Part shown: positions 48,586-58,633 of the stretch, piece by piece
How the letters are laid out: every line of letters starts with the position of its first letter
Position numbering within the stretch: position 1 is the stretch's first letter
Origin: Affinundibacterium fentianense
Lineage (GTDB): Bacteria; Pseudomonadota; Gammaproteobacteria; Burkholderiales; Burkholderiaceae_D
Direction of reading: 5' to 3'
DNA: 64,000 nucleotides
Assembly: GCF_018139545.1 (NCBI RefSeq)
Contig: NZ_JAGSPJ010000005.1
Location: 1 to 64,000 of the forward strand
Notes under the pieces: generated by a model
What the model was told of the DNA's origin: nothing
The model's database searches: none
The model's input: only the letters and a program-made list of their open reading frames with translations
Program-made: the position numbers and the translations under genes

Positions 48586-48657
48586 GTGCACATGCACGAC
48601 AGGACATTCTTCCGTGCATATTGGGCTGGATACGTAGGTTTAATAAATGAAATTTTC

Positions 48658-48858
48658 TTAGCGTATCCCAGTTGGTTGAATCAGTCCAAAGTGATTCGCA
48701 ACAAGAATGAGTATAAATAGGCTGATAGAAAAACCAACACGAAGCGCCAGTGCTTTGACCGTTCTATTACTTTTACCTTTGTCTTTCATTAAGTAAATCA
48801 AAGCAGATCCCAAGCTGAGTAAAATCAGCAGAAATGCAAGTGCGACTAGAATTTTCAT
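48658..48858 (-). CDS. Twin transmembrane protein (DUF2909-like)
   Basis: A 66-residue protein with two membrane helices (LVALAFLLILLSLGSALIYLM and VGFSISLFILILVANHFGLI) joined by a basic loop (KDKGKSNRTVKALALR). It matches the small twin-TM/DUF2909 family found next to surf1. It is encoded against the direction of the oxidase genes; its start and the SURF1 start are 32 bases apart. Function unknown. Confidence 0.82.
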   Translation of the reverse strand: MKILVALAFLLILLSLGSALIYLMKDKGKSNRTVKALALRVGFSISLFILILVANHFGLIQPTGIR

Positions 48859-48890
48859 ATGATTTTATTTTCTGCAAAAGCGCTATTGTA

Positions 48891-49610
48891 ATGCTTAAGT
48901 CAATTATCACCCGAATTCTGCCATTAGTGGCGACCCTATGTTTATGTTTAACCGGTATTTTGCTGGGTAATTGGCAAACAAGACGGGCGGAAGAAAAAGA
49001 ATCCTTGGCGGAACAAATAAAAACGCAAAAGATTCAAGTTGCGGTAGAGGTTGATGACGCTGCGTCCTATGCCCAGTTGAAACCTCTTCAAAAGATTCAA
49101 CTTAAGGGGCAATTCGTGGCGACATGGCCGCTTTACTTGGATAACCGACCTATTGGTGGCGTCGCTGGATTTTACGTTCTAATGCCATTTAAGCTAAAGT
49201 TCGCAAATCAATATATTCTAGTCGCACGCGGCTGGATTCCACGCGATCCCTCAGATCGGACTAAAATACCGCCTTTGCAAACTCCCGAAGGAGAGATTCA
49301 AATTCAAGGGATGGTACGAGATCATTTGGATCGTACCATGCAGCTTGGCAATGCGGATGTATTGAAGCCAGGGGCGATTGTTCAGACGGTCTCAATTCCC
49401 TCGCTGTCGCAGCAGACGCAACTGCATTTATTGGACAGAGTGGTCGAACAAACCTCAGATTTGCCTGATGGCTTGAGCCGAAAATGGCCTGAACTGAATG
49501 CTGGAGCAGACAAACATAGGGCTTACGCATTTCAATGGTATGGCTTGGCATTGATGGCCGCCATTTTTTTTGTTGTTACAAGGATTCGTCGTGGAAAAAA
49601 TCGAAACTAA
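48891..49610 (+). CDS. SURF1 family cytochrome oxidase biogenesis protein
   Basis: A 239-residue protein with N- and C-terminal membrane helices (ILPLVATLCLCLTGILLGNWQTRRAEEK and WYGLALMAAIFFVVTRIRR) around a periplasmic domain with YLDNRPIGGVAGFYVLMPFKL and VARGWIPRDPSDR. SURF1 helps insert heme a into subunit I. ATG 48891 (MLKSIITR) is preferred over an upstream in-frame start lying inside the divergent gene. Its last 20 bases overlap the next gene. Confidence 0.9.
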   Translation: MLKSIITRILPLVATLCLCLTGILLGNWQTRRAEEKESLAEQIKTQKIQVAVEVDDAASYAQLKPLQKIQLKGQFVATWPLYLDNRPIGGVAGFYVLMPFKLKFANQYILVARGWIPRDPSDRTKIPPLQTPEGEIQIQGMVRDHLDRTMQLGNADVLKPGAIVQTVSIPSLSQQTQLHLLDRVVEQTSDLPDGLSRKWPELNAGADKHRAYAFQWYGLALMAAIFFVVTRIRRGKNRN

Positions 49611-50184
49611 AAAGTCAGCTGGGCGTTGGAAACTTTTCGCGGTTATTGCGGTGTGTGCTGCACCGATGATCGCTTCGTATTTCACTTATTACGTAATTAA
49701 GCCCGGTGCGAAGAATAATTACGGAGCCATTTTGGATGCCCGCATGCACCCTATCCCTGACCTCAAACTTCAATCCTCTGAGGGGGGCGAGAGAGAGCTC
49801 AGTGATTTCAAAGGCAAGTGGCTTATGTTACAAGTTGATGCGGCCACTTGTACTGAAGTTTGCCAGCGCAAGCTGCTAGAAATGCGTCAATTGCGCCTAG
49901 CACAAGGTAAGGAGATGGATAGGATCGAACGTATTTGGTTGATTACTGATACCGCGACGATTTCTGAGCAAATCAAGCCAGGAATTGCAGGCACACAATT
50001 ACTGCGTGCTGATCGAGCGAAACTGGATAAGTGGTTACCGACTGAGCCCACAACCAAAATTGAGGATCATATTTACCTGATTGATCCTCTCGGCAATTTG
50101 ATGATGCGTTTTCCAAAAGACGCCGACCCGAATAGAGTGAAGAAAGATTTAAGCAAACTTCTGAAGGCTTCTTCGATAGGTTAA
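49591..50184 (+). CDS. SCO-like membrane-anchored thioredoxin-fold protein
   Basis: A 197-residue protein with one membrane helix (FAVIAVCAAPMIASYFTYYV) and a periplasmic domain. It keeps the copper ligands of SCO proteins: Cys-x3-Cys in DAATCTEVCQRKL and a His in KIEDHIYLIDPLGNLMMRFP, matching the position of the SCO His. GTG 49591, with AAGGA eight bases upstream, is the likely start and overlaps the surf1 end by 20 bases. Orthologues at this place are usually left hypothetical. A copper or thiol role in CuA assembly is inferred. Confidence 0.8.
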   Translation: MEKIETKKSAGRWKLFAVIAVCAAPMIASYFTYYVIKPGAKNNYGAILDARMHPIPDLKLQSSEGGERELSDFKGKWLMLQVDAATCTEVCQRKLLEMRQLRLAQGKEMDRIERIWLITDTATISEQIKPGIAGTQLLRADRAKLDKWLPTEPTTKIEDHIYLIDPLGNLMMRFPKDADPNRVKKDLSKLLKASSIG

Positions 50185-50193
50185 TTAAACATT

Positions 50194-51261
50194 ATGCTTG
50201 CTCAACTTGCCATTACTGGGTTGTTGGTCGCCCTTTTCCCGCTCACCATAGTATGGGCTTCGAAAGATAGTAACAAATACCGCAAATTGATTGCCGTCAC
50301 TTTATTTCTGACGTTCGATTTAATTGTTTTTGGCGCGTTCACCCGACTGACTGATTCTGGTCTCGGATGTCCTGATTGGCCAGGGTGTTATGGACAAGCG
50401 AATCCATTTCAAGCGCATAGCGAGATTCGTGCAGCCGAATCTTTGATGCCCACTGGTCCCGTTACTTTGGTCAAAGCTTGGATAGAAATGATTCATCGAT
50501 ATATCGCGATGAGCGTCGGTGTATTGGTGAGTTCTATGATGGTTATCGCTTGGTGGCGACGCGCATCGATGCGTTTCTCTCCTCGATTACCCACGGCACT
50601 TTTCGTTCTTGTCTTGGTGCAGGGTGCTTTTGGTAAATGGACTGTTACGATGAAATTGCAGCCTATTATTGTGACGATTCATCTCCTGCTGGCTCTCTGC
50701 ATCTTGTCTCTTTTGGTTTGGGCATGGATGCGAGAAACACCGTTCGAATCCTTTGCATTGCCGCGATGGTTGCGCCAAATCAGTTCTATCGCCATGATTG
50801 TGTTGTTATTGCAGGTCGCACTTGGCGGTTGGGTCAGTACAAATTATGCAGCACTAGCCTGTCATGACTATCCGACATGCAATGGACAGCTGATCCCTGA
50901 GCTAGATGTACAGCATGCCTATGCACTTTGGCGGGAACTGGGGAAGACATTGGACGGGGACTTTATTCCGCATTCTGCTCTAGTCACAATACATTGGGTG
51001 CACCGTAGCTTTGCGTGGGTTGTTTTTATCGTATTAGGGATAACGGTCGCACTTGCTCGGCGATCTCCGGAGCTAAAGCAGCTGGCAAATGGGGTTGGTC
51101 TCATCTTGTTTTGCCAATTCTTATCAGGTGTTGCGACGATTTATTTTTCATGGCCATTGACTATCGCTGTCCTGCATAACGCTGGTGCAGCAGCGCTCGT
51201 TCTATTGCTTAGCATGTTAAACTATCGGGTTCGCTCAAGCGCTAAAAGTATTTTCCAATGA
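50194..51261 (+). CDS. ctaA: Heme A synthase (COX15/CtaA)
   Basis: A 355-residue, eight-helix membrane enzyme oxidising the C8 methyl of heme O to formyl. It shows [64 protein letters not shown] and [12 protein letters not shown], with the heme-ligating His residues and two Cys pairs. The stop overlaps the ctaB start. Confidence 0.95.
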   Translation: MLAQLAITGLLVALFPLTIVWASKDSNKYRKLIAVTLFLTFDLIVFGAFTRLTDSGLGCPDWPGCYGQANPFQAHSEIRAAESLMPTGPVTLVKAWIEMIHRYIAMSVGVLVSSMMVIAWWRRASMRFSPRLPTALFVLVLVQGAFGKWTVTMKLQPIIVTIHLLLALCILSLLVWAWMRETPFESFALPRWLRQISSIAMIVLLLQVALGGWVSTNYAALACHDYPTCNGQLIPELDVQHAYALWRELGKTLDGDFIPHSALVTIHWVHRSFAWVVFIVLGITVALARRSPELKQLANGVGLILFCQFLSGVATIYFSWPLTIAVLHNAGAAALVLLLSMLNYRVRSSAKSIFQ

Positions 51262-52142
51262 CCAATCCAAGCACCTTGCCCCATCGCCTTTCACAGTATC
51301 TTGCCCTCACTAAGCCCAGGGTAACGCAACTTGCTGTTTTTTGCGCTGTGATAGGGATGTTTTTGGCAACGCCTGATCTACCCGATTGGCGCTTAGTTAT
51401 TGCTGCGACCGTGGGTATTTGGCTATTGGCTGGTGCTGCCTTTGCTGTGAACTGCTTGGTCGAACGCGAGATTGATGCACGGATGGCGCGTACTGCACGA
51501 CGTCCAAGCGCTCAAGGAGAAATGACGGCGGTACAAATCATGGGTTTTTCAGTACTGATTGGTGGCGCTGGAATGGGTATTCTCTATGTCTTAGTGAACC
51601 CGCTAACCATGTGGTTAACATTCGTCACTTTTGTTGGTTACGCGGTGATTTACACAATTATTTTAAAACCCGCGACACCCCAAAATATTGTCATTGGTGG
51701 CCTTTCTGGCGCAATGCCTCCGGCACTAGGTTGGGCGGCGGTTGCGAATGAGGTTCCAATGCAAGCTTGGTTATTGGTCTTAATTATTTTTGTTTGGACG
51801 CCGCCTCATTTCTGGGCGCTTGCTATGTATCGGCGCGATGACTACGCCAAATCGGGCTTACCGATGCTGCCTGTAACACATGGCCCCGAATTTACTCGAT
51901 TCCATATTTGGCTTTATACCATCGCTCTGTTCGCTACCAGTCTTTTGCCATATGCTGCAAAGATGAGTGGTTTGATTTATCTTGTGAGCGCTGTGTTGCT
52001 TGGACTGGCGTTTCTCTGGTATGCCTGGAGGATTTACCGCCACTATGATGATGTGCTAGCGCGCAAGACTTTTACTTTTTCAATTATCTATTTGTCCTTG
52101 TTGTTTGTGGCTTTATTGGTCGATCACTATCTAAAGTATTGA
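51258..52142 (+). CDS. ctaB: Heme O synthase (protoheme IX farnesyltransferase)
   Basis: A 294-residue UbiA-family prenyltransferase adding farnesyl to heme B. The first Asp-rich motif region is [23 protein letters not shown], and the second is [19 protein letters not shown]. Several membrane helices follow the family plan. It overlaps ctaA by four bases (ATGA), so the two heme A steps are coupled. Confidence 0.95.
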   Translation: MTNPSTLPHRLSQYLALTKPRVTQLAVFCAVIGMFLATPDLPDWRLVIAATVGIWLLAGAAFAVNCLVEREIDARMARTARRPSAQGEMTAVQIMGFSVLIGGAGMGILYVLVNPLTMWLTFVTFVGYAVIYTIILKPATPQNIVIGGLSGAMPPALGWAAVANEVPMQAWLLVLIIFVWTPPHFWALAMYRRDDYAKSGLPMLPVTHGPEFTRFHIWLYTIALFATSLLPYAAKMSGLIYLVSAVLLGLAFLWYAWRIYRHYDDVLARKTFTFSIIYLSLLFVALLVDHYLKY

Positions 52143-52143
52143 T

Positions 52144-52755
52144 ATGAATAAATCACCGTTATGTTCGCAACTTTTAAAGTGGATTGTTTGTGTGGGGGCA
52201 AGCTTGATGCTCACGAGTTTGGTCGCCTGCAACAAGTCCGAAGAGAAATTTCTCAATACCGATTTGACTGGGCTGGAATACGCGCGTGATTTTGCTTTAA
52301 TCGATCAAAATGGACAACCGAGAACTTTGGCAGACTTCAAAGGTAAGGCGGTCATTTTGTTTTTTGGCTACACGCAGTGTCCAGATGTTTGTCCAACGAC
52401 GATGTTTGAAATGTCGAAGGTAATGACACAAATGGGGCCATTAGCCGACAAAGTCCAAGTCTTGTTTGTTACGGTTGACCCCGAGCGAGATACCCAAGAG
52501 CTTTTGGCCGCCTATGTTCCGAATTTCGATAAGCGTTTCTTAGGTTTGTATGGCAATGCCGAAGCGACTGCGAAGGTGGCAAAGGAATTTAAGGTTTTTT
52601 ATCAAAAAAGTCCCGGTAAAAATCCTGATAGCTACACGATGGATCATACCGCTGCAAGTTATGTCTTTGATCCGCAAGGGCGCATTCGTTTATATATTCA
52701 ATATGGTCAAAAAACCGAATCAATCGTGCATGATTTGAAGGTCTTGTTGAAGTAA
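52144..52755 (+). CDS. SCO family copper chaperone, lipoprotein
   Basis: A 203-residue periplasmic protein. A lipoprotein signal ends at LTSLVAC (Cys29). The thioredoxin fold has the copper-binding CPDVCP in FFGYTQCPDVCPTTMFEM and the His in YTMDHTAASYVFDPQG, with TVDPERDT between. It delivers copper to CuA of subunit II. It is the last gene of the oxidase/heme locus and starts one base after the ctaB stop. Confidence 0.94.
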   Translation: MNKSPLCSQLLKWIVCVGASLMLTSLVACNKSEEKFLNTDLTGLEYARDFALIDQNGQPRTLADFKGKAVILFFGYTQCPDVCPTTMFEMSKVMTQMGPLADKVQVLFVTVDPERDTQELLAAYVPNFDKRFLGLYGNAEATAKVAKEFKVFYQKSPGKNPDSYTMDHTAASYVFDPQGRIRLYIQYGQKTESIVHDLKVLLK

Positions 52756-52796
52756 AGTGTCGACATCGTATTTCGATATTATTGAATTTAGAAGAG

Positions 52797-52822
52797 AAAA
52801 GGCACTCTATTGAGTGCCTTTT
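52797..52822. terminator. Bidirectional terminator between sco and rpoH
   Basis: AAAAGGCACTC pairs perfectly with GAGTGCCTTTT over a TATT loop, followed by a T-run on the plus strand; the minus strand ends in TTTTCTCTTC. It serves the convergent sco and rpoH genes. Confidence 0.85.
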
Positions 52823-52860
52823 TTTATCGTTCGCATGTCGCTGTTGCGTGGTTGAAAATC

Positions 52861-53760
52861 TTAAGCAAAACTGCTTAATGTACCTTTCATTTTCTTTAAA
52901 GCGGCACTTTCGATTTGACGAATACGTTCTGCGGACACGCCATACTCATCGGCCAAATCGTGCAAAGTCACGCCAGATCCATCATCATTTTGCAACCAAC
53001 GAGATTCAATAATGTGCCGAGAGCGAGGATCCAGTTTTGCGAGAGCGGTTTCCAATCCTTCACTTTGCAAGCGATCATATTGTTGCGCTTCAATTACTTG
53101 AGTGGGTTCTTCTGCCTCAGTTTTTAAATATGCGATCGGCGCAAATTTTTCATCTTCGTCATCGCTTGAAGCATCTAAAGCGACATCATGCCCAGATAAG
53201 CGCATTTCCATTTCAATGACATCTTCCCGTTTGACATCAAGCTTGCTGGCAAGCTTGTCAATTTGAGCAGGAGTCATGGAGTCGAGGCTTTCTTTATTTG
53301 ATCGCAGATTGAAAAACAATTTGCGCTGGGCTTTGGTTGTTGCAACCTTCACCAAGCGCCAATTTTTCAAAATGTATTCGTGCATTTCTGCTTTAATCCA
53401 GTGCATTGCATAGGAAACCAAACGAACACCTTGGTCTGGATCAAAACGTTTTACAGCTTTCATCAAACCAATGTTTCCCTCTTGGATCAAATCGGCATGC
53501 GGCAAACCATACCCTAGGTAGCCGCGTGCGATTGAGACCACCAAACGTAGATGCGACATAACCAGTTGTTGTGCAGCATTCAAATCATTTTGGAGTTTGA
53601 ATTTGGTTGCAAGATCAGTCTCTTCTTCTTGCGATAACATAGGCAAACGGTTGACCGCGGAGATATAGGCATCGATATTACCTAGTGTGCCGGTAAACCC
53701 CAGAGCTAAAGCGGTGCTATCCGAAGAGCGCAAAATGCCTTGTGCTGATGTTTGTGTCAT
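52861..53760 (-). CDS. rpoH: Heat-shock sigma factor RpoH (sigma-32)
   Basis: A 299-residue sigma-70-family factor directing RNA polymerase to heat-shock promoters. Region 2 reads LIQEGNIGLMKAVKRFDPDQGVRLVSYAMHWIKAEM, the RpoH box QRKLFFNLRSNKE is present, and region 4 is LHDLADEYGVSAERIRQIESAALKKM. The ATG follows AGGAGG. The upstream region carries a CIRCE operator at its promoter, so HrcA control is expected in addition to the usual mRNA and stability control. Confidence 0.96.
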   Translation of the reverse strand: MTQTSAQGILRSSDSTALALGFTGTLGNIDAYISAVNRLPMLSQEEETDLATKFKLQNDLNAAQQLVMSHLRLVVSIARGYLGYGLPHADLIQEGNIGLMKAVKRFDPDQGVRLVSYAMHWIKAEMHEYILKNWRLVKVATTKAQRKLFFNLRSNKESLDSMTPAQIDKLASKLDVKREDVIEMEMRLSGHDVALDASSDDEDEKFAPIAYLKTEAEEPTQVIEAQQYDRLQSEGLETALAKLDPRSRHIIESRWLQNDDGSGVTLHDLADEYGVSAERIRQIESAALKKMKGTLSSFA

Positions 53761-53839
53761 GTTTCCTCCTGATTTTGAATCAGATTAATTCTTTAAAGCC
53801 GAACCGAAATGGAGATTCAGGGTCTTTCAAATATCTATA

Positions 53840-53866
53840 TTAGCACTCAATCGACATGAGTGCTAA
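53840..53866. promoter_or_regulatory. CIRCE operator (HrcA-binding site) upstream of rpoH
   Basis: TTAGCACTC, nine bases, GAGTGCTAA: an exact match to the CIRCE consensus TTAGCACTC-N9-GAGTGCTAA. It lies 79 bases upstream of the rpoH start and touches the -10 element of a candidate promoter, the right place for repression by HrcA. hrcA itself is not in the window. Confidence 0.93.
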
Positions 53867-53893
53867 TAATCTGTACGTTTTGAAGAATTTCAA
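53866..53893 (-). promoter_or_regulatory. Candidate rpoH promoter overlapping CIRCE
   Basis: On the minus strand, TTGAAA (53893-53888) and GATTAT (53871-53866) are separated by 16 bases, and the -10 abuts CIRCE. CTTGAAA also fits a sigma-32 -35 element, but no matching CCCCAT-like -10 is seen, so a sigma-70-type promoter is preferred. Confidence 0.55.
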
Positions 53894-54036
53894 GTCTCTT
53901 GCTGTAAATAAATTAATATTTGGGTTAATTCTCACGGCGATCTTAGTCAAGTCCAACTTTCGACAATTCTTGAGATCAAAAAGTTGCATTCCGGAATGCA
54001 AATTGAGGTGCTGAACTTGATTTTGGCAGTGGAATA

Positions 54037-54954
54037 CTAAATGACGCTCTTTGCTAGTTGGCGACGAACCGATAAATAGGCGCCGCATAGGCCAAGAATT
54101 TTGCTAATTAAAATTAAGGCCAAGCTCGGAAAGATGCCAAGAGGACTGAGGTGGAACTCGGATGCGTACAATTTTGCAAATTCAGCAATGGCTTGATTCA
54201 ACGGTTGCAAGGACAGGGCTACCAGTCCCAAAGCTAGGCATCCAGCCAGTACGCCGAGCATTGCACCAGTGTAGTAATAAGGTTTATGAATGAAACTGTT
54301 GGTCGCGCCTAGCATTCGACTCACGCTAATTTCCGCTTGATGGGAGATCACTTGAAGTCGTGTTGCATTGAAAATCACCACAATGACGACCACAGCGAGT
54401 GTGCCTGCTAAAAACAGGAGGGCAATTTGCATGACTTGTAGTAGAGCTGCGAGGCGCTTAACCCAAGCCGAATCAACTTGCACGACGTCGACTTGGTCAA
54501 GACCTTGGATTGTCGCACTTAGTTGTTCCAGTTTATCACTATCTGAATTCGACAATGCCAAAACGTACGCATCGGGTAAGGGGTTGCCTCCCAACGTTGC
54601 TAAGACTTCGGCTAGGTTGTTTGTGCCTTCCATAGCCGCAAGTGCCTTGTCTTTTGGCACAAATCGGACTTTGGCGCTCACTTTTAATTCTTTGAGTATA
54701 TTTTTTATTTGTGCCTGCGTTGCCACGGCATCTTGCGATGCCAGATCTGGCTTCAAGAAGACACTTAATTCAGGCTCGATCGAAAGTTGGGAGGCGACGG
54801 GCTGAATGTTTTGAATGACAGTTAGGCCGGCAATGGGCAGTGATAGTGCGATTGCGACCACGAGCACATTAAACAAGAAATTTCCAGGCGCTGCACGTAA
54901 ATGGGTCAAAGCACTGCTAAGTGCATAAGCATGTTGACGGAACCAGTTAATCAT
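54037..54954 (-). CDS. ftsX: Cell division protein FtsX
   Basis: A 305-residue membrane partner of FtsE. One N-terminal helix (FLFNVLVVAIALSLPIAGLTVI), a periplasmic domain (about 45-165), and three C-terminal helices are seen; LQVISHQAEISVSRMLGATNSFI lies in the conserved cytoplasmic loop. FtsEX acts at the division septum to activate peptidoglycan hydrolases. It is encoded directly after ftsE. Confidence 0.94.
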   Translation of the reverse strand: MINWFRQHAYALSSALTHLRAAPGNFLFNVLVVAIALSLPIAGLTVIQNIQPVASQLSIEPELSVFLKPDLASQDAVATQAQIKNILKELKVSAKVRFVPKDKALAAMEGTNNLAEVLATLGGNPLPDAYVLALSNSDSDKLEQLSATIQGLDQVDVVQVDSAWVKRLAALLQVMQIALLFLAGTLAVVVIVVIFNATRLQVISHQAEISVSRMLGATNSFIHKPYYYTGAMLGVLAGCLALGLVALSLQPLNQAIAEFAKLYASEFHLSPLGIFPSLALILISKILGLCGAYLSVRRQLAKSVI

Positions 54955-54983
54955 GATGGGTTGAAATCCTTAGTCTTTAAAAC

Positions 54984-55682
54984 TCAAGCATGGATCGGCT
55001 GCATCTCAGTTGCAGGTTGCCCAGAAGTCCATGAATCGACGACTTCGCCCTTATTTAGGTAAATAACGCGATTTGCCTGATCGAGAAATTGTTCATCGTG
55101 ACTTGAAATAATGCAGGTCACGCCGGAACGCTGAAAGGCTCTTAGCGCATTCACTACGATAACAGCATTGTCTCGGTCAAGATAAGCAGTTGGTTCATCG
55201 GCTAAGATGATCTGTGGTCGATTGACGATCGCGCGCGCGATGGCCACGCGCTGCTGCTCCCCACCGGATAAGGCAAGTGGCGAGGTATGCGCTTTATCTG
55301 ACATATTGAGCCGTTCTAACGCAGCGTATGCACGGATCTCTGCTTCCTGCACTGACTCACCAACCACAATCATCGGAAGCATGACATTTGCTAAGACGCT
55401 GCGGTCATTCAATAATCCTTGACCTTGAAGAATTAAGCCGAGTTTGCGTCGCAAATATGGGAGACTACTCGCAGTTAACTGGTCGATACGTTGTCCGTTC
55501 ATGACGACCGTACCACTAGTCGGCTTTTCCAGTCCAGCGATTAAGCGCAGTAAAGTGGATTTTCCGGCACCAGAAGGACCAGCCAAAAAAACTAGCTCTC
55601 CATCTCCGATACTCAATGTAACGTCACGCAATGCAAGAATGCCTTGTGCGTAGGATTTACTAACGTGCTTTAATTCGATCAT
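54984..55682 (-). CDS. ftsE: Cell division ATP-binding protein FtsE
   Basis: A 232-residue ABC ATPase. Walker A is FLAGPSGAGKSTLLRLIAG, the Q-loop is LILQGQGLLND, the signature is LSGGEQQRVAIARAI, Walker B is IILADEPTAYLD and the switch His is in SSHDEQF. It pairs with FtsX. The operon order ftsY-ftsE-ftsX is kept. Confidence 0.95.
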   Translation of the reverse strand: MIELKHVSKSYAQGILALRDVTLSIGDGELVFLAGPSGAGKSTLLRLIAGLEKPTSGTVVMNGQRIDQLTASSLPYLRRKLGLILQGQGLLNDRSVLANVMLPMIVVGESVQEAEIRAYAALERLNMSDKAHTSPLALSGGEQQRVAIARAIVNRPQIILADEPTAYLDRDNAVIVVNALRAFQRSGVTCIISSHDEQFLDQANRVIYLNKGEVVDSWTSGQPATEMQPIHA

Positions 55683-55715
55683 TGCAAGCTTTCAACGGTC
55701 GTTTTTCAATCTCAT

Positions 55716-56777
55716 TTACTGAAGTAAGGCATCAACGAACTCTTGTGCATTAAATGCTTGCAAGTCTTCGATTTGTTCACCTACACCGATGAAATACACG
55801 GGAATTGGGCGTGTCTTCGCGACGGCCGCAAGTATTCCCCCTTTGGCTGTTCCATCGAGCTTGGTAATAATCAGTCCAGTTAATTGCAAGGCATCGTCAA
55901 ACGCCTTTACTTGAGCGAGTGCATTCTGTCCGGTATTTCCGTCGATCACCAGCAAGACTTCTTGTGGTGCTCCGTCCATGCCTTTGCCGATTACACGCTT
56001 GATTTTTTTTAACTCCTCCATGAGATGGAGCTGTGTAGGCAAACGTCCGGCGGTATCGACCATCACCACATTGGTGCCGCGCGCCTTGGCCGATGCAACT
56101 GCATCAAATGCGACGGCAGCCGGATCGCCCGATTCTTGAGCGATGACAGTAATATTATTCCGCTCACCCCAAACCATTAACTGCTCGCGTGCCGCAGCGC
56201 GAAACGTATCGCCCGCGGCAAGCACGACTGATTGTTGGTGATTTTGTAAATGTTTGGCTAATTTGCCGATTGTTGTGGTTTTGCCTGCGCCATTTACGCC
56301 TGCAATCATCATAACGAGCGGCTGGTGACGTCCTAACTCAAACGGTTTCTGTAGTGGCAATAATAATTCTATTAGTAGTTCTTTCAGAGCGCGCTTCACT
56401 TGCTCTGCTTCGGTCAATTTTTCTTCTTTGACCTTACGTTTGAGTTGGTCCAACACATAGACCGTCGCCTCGACGCCAGCATCTGCGCTGAGCAGGGCGG
56501 CTTCCAGATCATCGTAGAGGTCTTCGTCGATTCTTGCGCCTATAAAAAGTGTGGTGAGATTTGAGGAAGTCTTCGCCAAACCTTGTTTTAGTCTTGCTAT
56601 CCAAGATAATTTTGCAGGCTGATTCTCGCTTGGCTTTGAATCCGGCACCGAGATGGTTGCTGGAACGCTCTCTAATTTCGATCCACGTTCTGAGTCCTCT
56701 TTGAACGAGGTTTCAATGGCTTCATGTGAGTCTGGGGTTACGACTTCGGGTGTTTTTTTTCTGAAAAAGCTAAACAT
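55716..56777 (-). CDS. ftsY: Signal recognition particle receptor FtsY
   Basis: A 353-residue SRP GTPase targeting ribosomes to the membrane. A short acidic N-terminal A domain (1-60) precedes the N domain (WIARLKQGLAKTSSNLT) and the G domain: GVNGAGKTTTIGKLAKHL, DTFRAAAREQL, VVMVDTAGRLPTQ, ITKLDGTAKGG and FIGVGEQIEDLQAFNAQEFV. It is divergent from rsmD. Confidence 0.96.
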   Translation of the reverse strand: MFSFFRKKTPEVVTPDSHEAIETSFKEDSERGSKLESVPATISVPDSKPSENQPAKLSWIARLKQGLAKTSSNLTTLFIGARIDEDLYDDLEAALLSADAGVEATVYVLDQLKRKVKEEKLTEAEQVKRALKELLIELLLPLQKPFELGRHQPLVMMIAGVNGAGKTTTIGKLAKHLQNHQQSVVLAAGDTFRAAAREQLMVWGERNNITVIAQESGDPAAVAFDAVASAKARGTNVVMVDTAGRLPTQLHLMEELKKIKRVIGKGMDGAPQEVLLVIDGNTGQNALAQVKAFDDALQLTGLIITKLDGTAKGGILAAVAKTRPIPVYFIGVGEQIEDLQAFNAQEFVDALLQ

Positions 56778-56957
56778 GGATCGTCTTTTGACCTAGAAAA
56801 TTAGATAGGAGGAATCGCAATCAGGATCTGTGAGCTGAAGTCGCCGGCATAGCAGGAAAAATGACAGCGTTCGCCAGAGAATTACCGGGCTACCGCGAAA
56901 AACCTTTAGAATGCTGCCATTCTAACAGAGCATGCCGTCGATTTTTCGGCAACGTTT

Positions 56958-57629
56958 ATGAATCATCACAAGAATCTACAGAAACCGACCAATGTCCTTG
57001 GAAAACAAACAAAGCATGGCCAAGCAAGTCACCAAGTTCGAATCATTGGTGGGGTTTGGAAGAGGACGCCTTTGACGGTAATTTCAGCGAATGGTTTGCG
57101 TCCGACCCCAGATCGAGTACGTGAGACAGTTTTTAATTGGCTGCATCATTTGTTTGCTGGGCAGTGGGGTTCCGTCCGTTGTTTAGATATGTTCTCTGGG
57201 AGCGGAGCATTGGGATTTGAGGCGGCAAGTCGGGGGGCGCGTCAAGTTTGCATGTTTGAAGCTTATCCGCCAGCGTTCCGTCAGCTAGAGCAAGTTAAAG
57301 TGAAACTCAGGGCGGAGCAGGTTGAATTGATTCGAGGGGATGCCCTTCTTCTTGCGCAACACCGTATCAACGCACAAGAGCAGTTTGATGTAATTTTTTT
57401 GGACCCCCCGTTTCACCAAAATATGCTGGAGAAGATCCTCCCTCTTTGCCTTAATCTACTCGCCCAAGGTGGGGTAATATATGTTGAATCTGAAACTGTT
57501 TTGGCACCTGATCTGCTTGGCTCTGATTTGAGTGTAGGTTCGTTTTGGCAGGTTATCCGACAAGATAAGGCAGGCACTGTGCACTTTCATTTGTTGCAAC
57601 GCAGCACGGAAACGGGTGAAGCCGTTTAA
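56958..57629 (+). CDS. rsmD: 16S rRNA (guanine(966)-N2)-methyltransferase
   Basis: A 223-residue enzyme methylating G966 of 16S rRNA. It shows RIIGGVWKRTPL, LRPTPDRVRETVFNWL, the SAM loop CLDMFSGSGALGFEAASRGA, and the catalytic DPPF in VIFLDPPFHQNM. The first 27 residues are longer than usual; a shorter start is possible but no better start codon stands out. Confidence 0.93.
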   Translation: MNHHKNLQKPTNVLGKQTKHGQASHQVRIIGGVWKRTPLTVISANGLRPTPDRVRETVFNWLHHLFAGQWGSVRCLDMFSGSGALGFEAASRGARQVCMFEAYPPAFRQLEQVKVKLRAEQVELIRGDALLLAQHRINAQEQFDVIFLDPPFHQNMLEKILPLCLNLLAQGGVIYVESETVLAPDLLGSDLSVGSFWQVIRQDKAGTVHFHLLQRSTETGEAV

Positions 57630-57696
57630 AATCTGGGATAATGCGCTTTCTATAAAGAACGAGGTAGTTTTACTTGGCAATGAAAAGCCAAATTAA

Positions 57697-58239
<543 letters not shown>

Positions 58240-58329
58240 TCGTGGCGAAAAGTGAAGAGCATTGATTGAAAGTTCTTCGAATCGACGAACGTCGGACTCT
58301 TAATTGTATTGAATCGCTGCGTCGATTAA

Positions 58330-58623
<294 letters not shown>

Positions 58624-58633
58624 TACCCAGTTT

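Noticed and set aside
56861-57124. 87-codon plus-strand frame at the rsmD start
   Set aside because: It overlaps rsmD in a different frame; only the rsmD frame shows family motifs.
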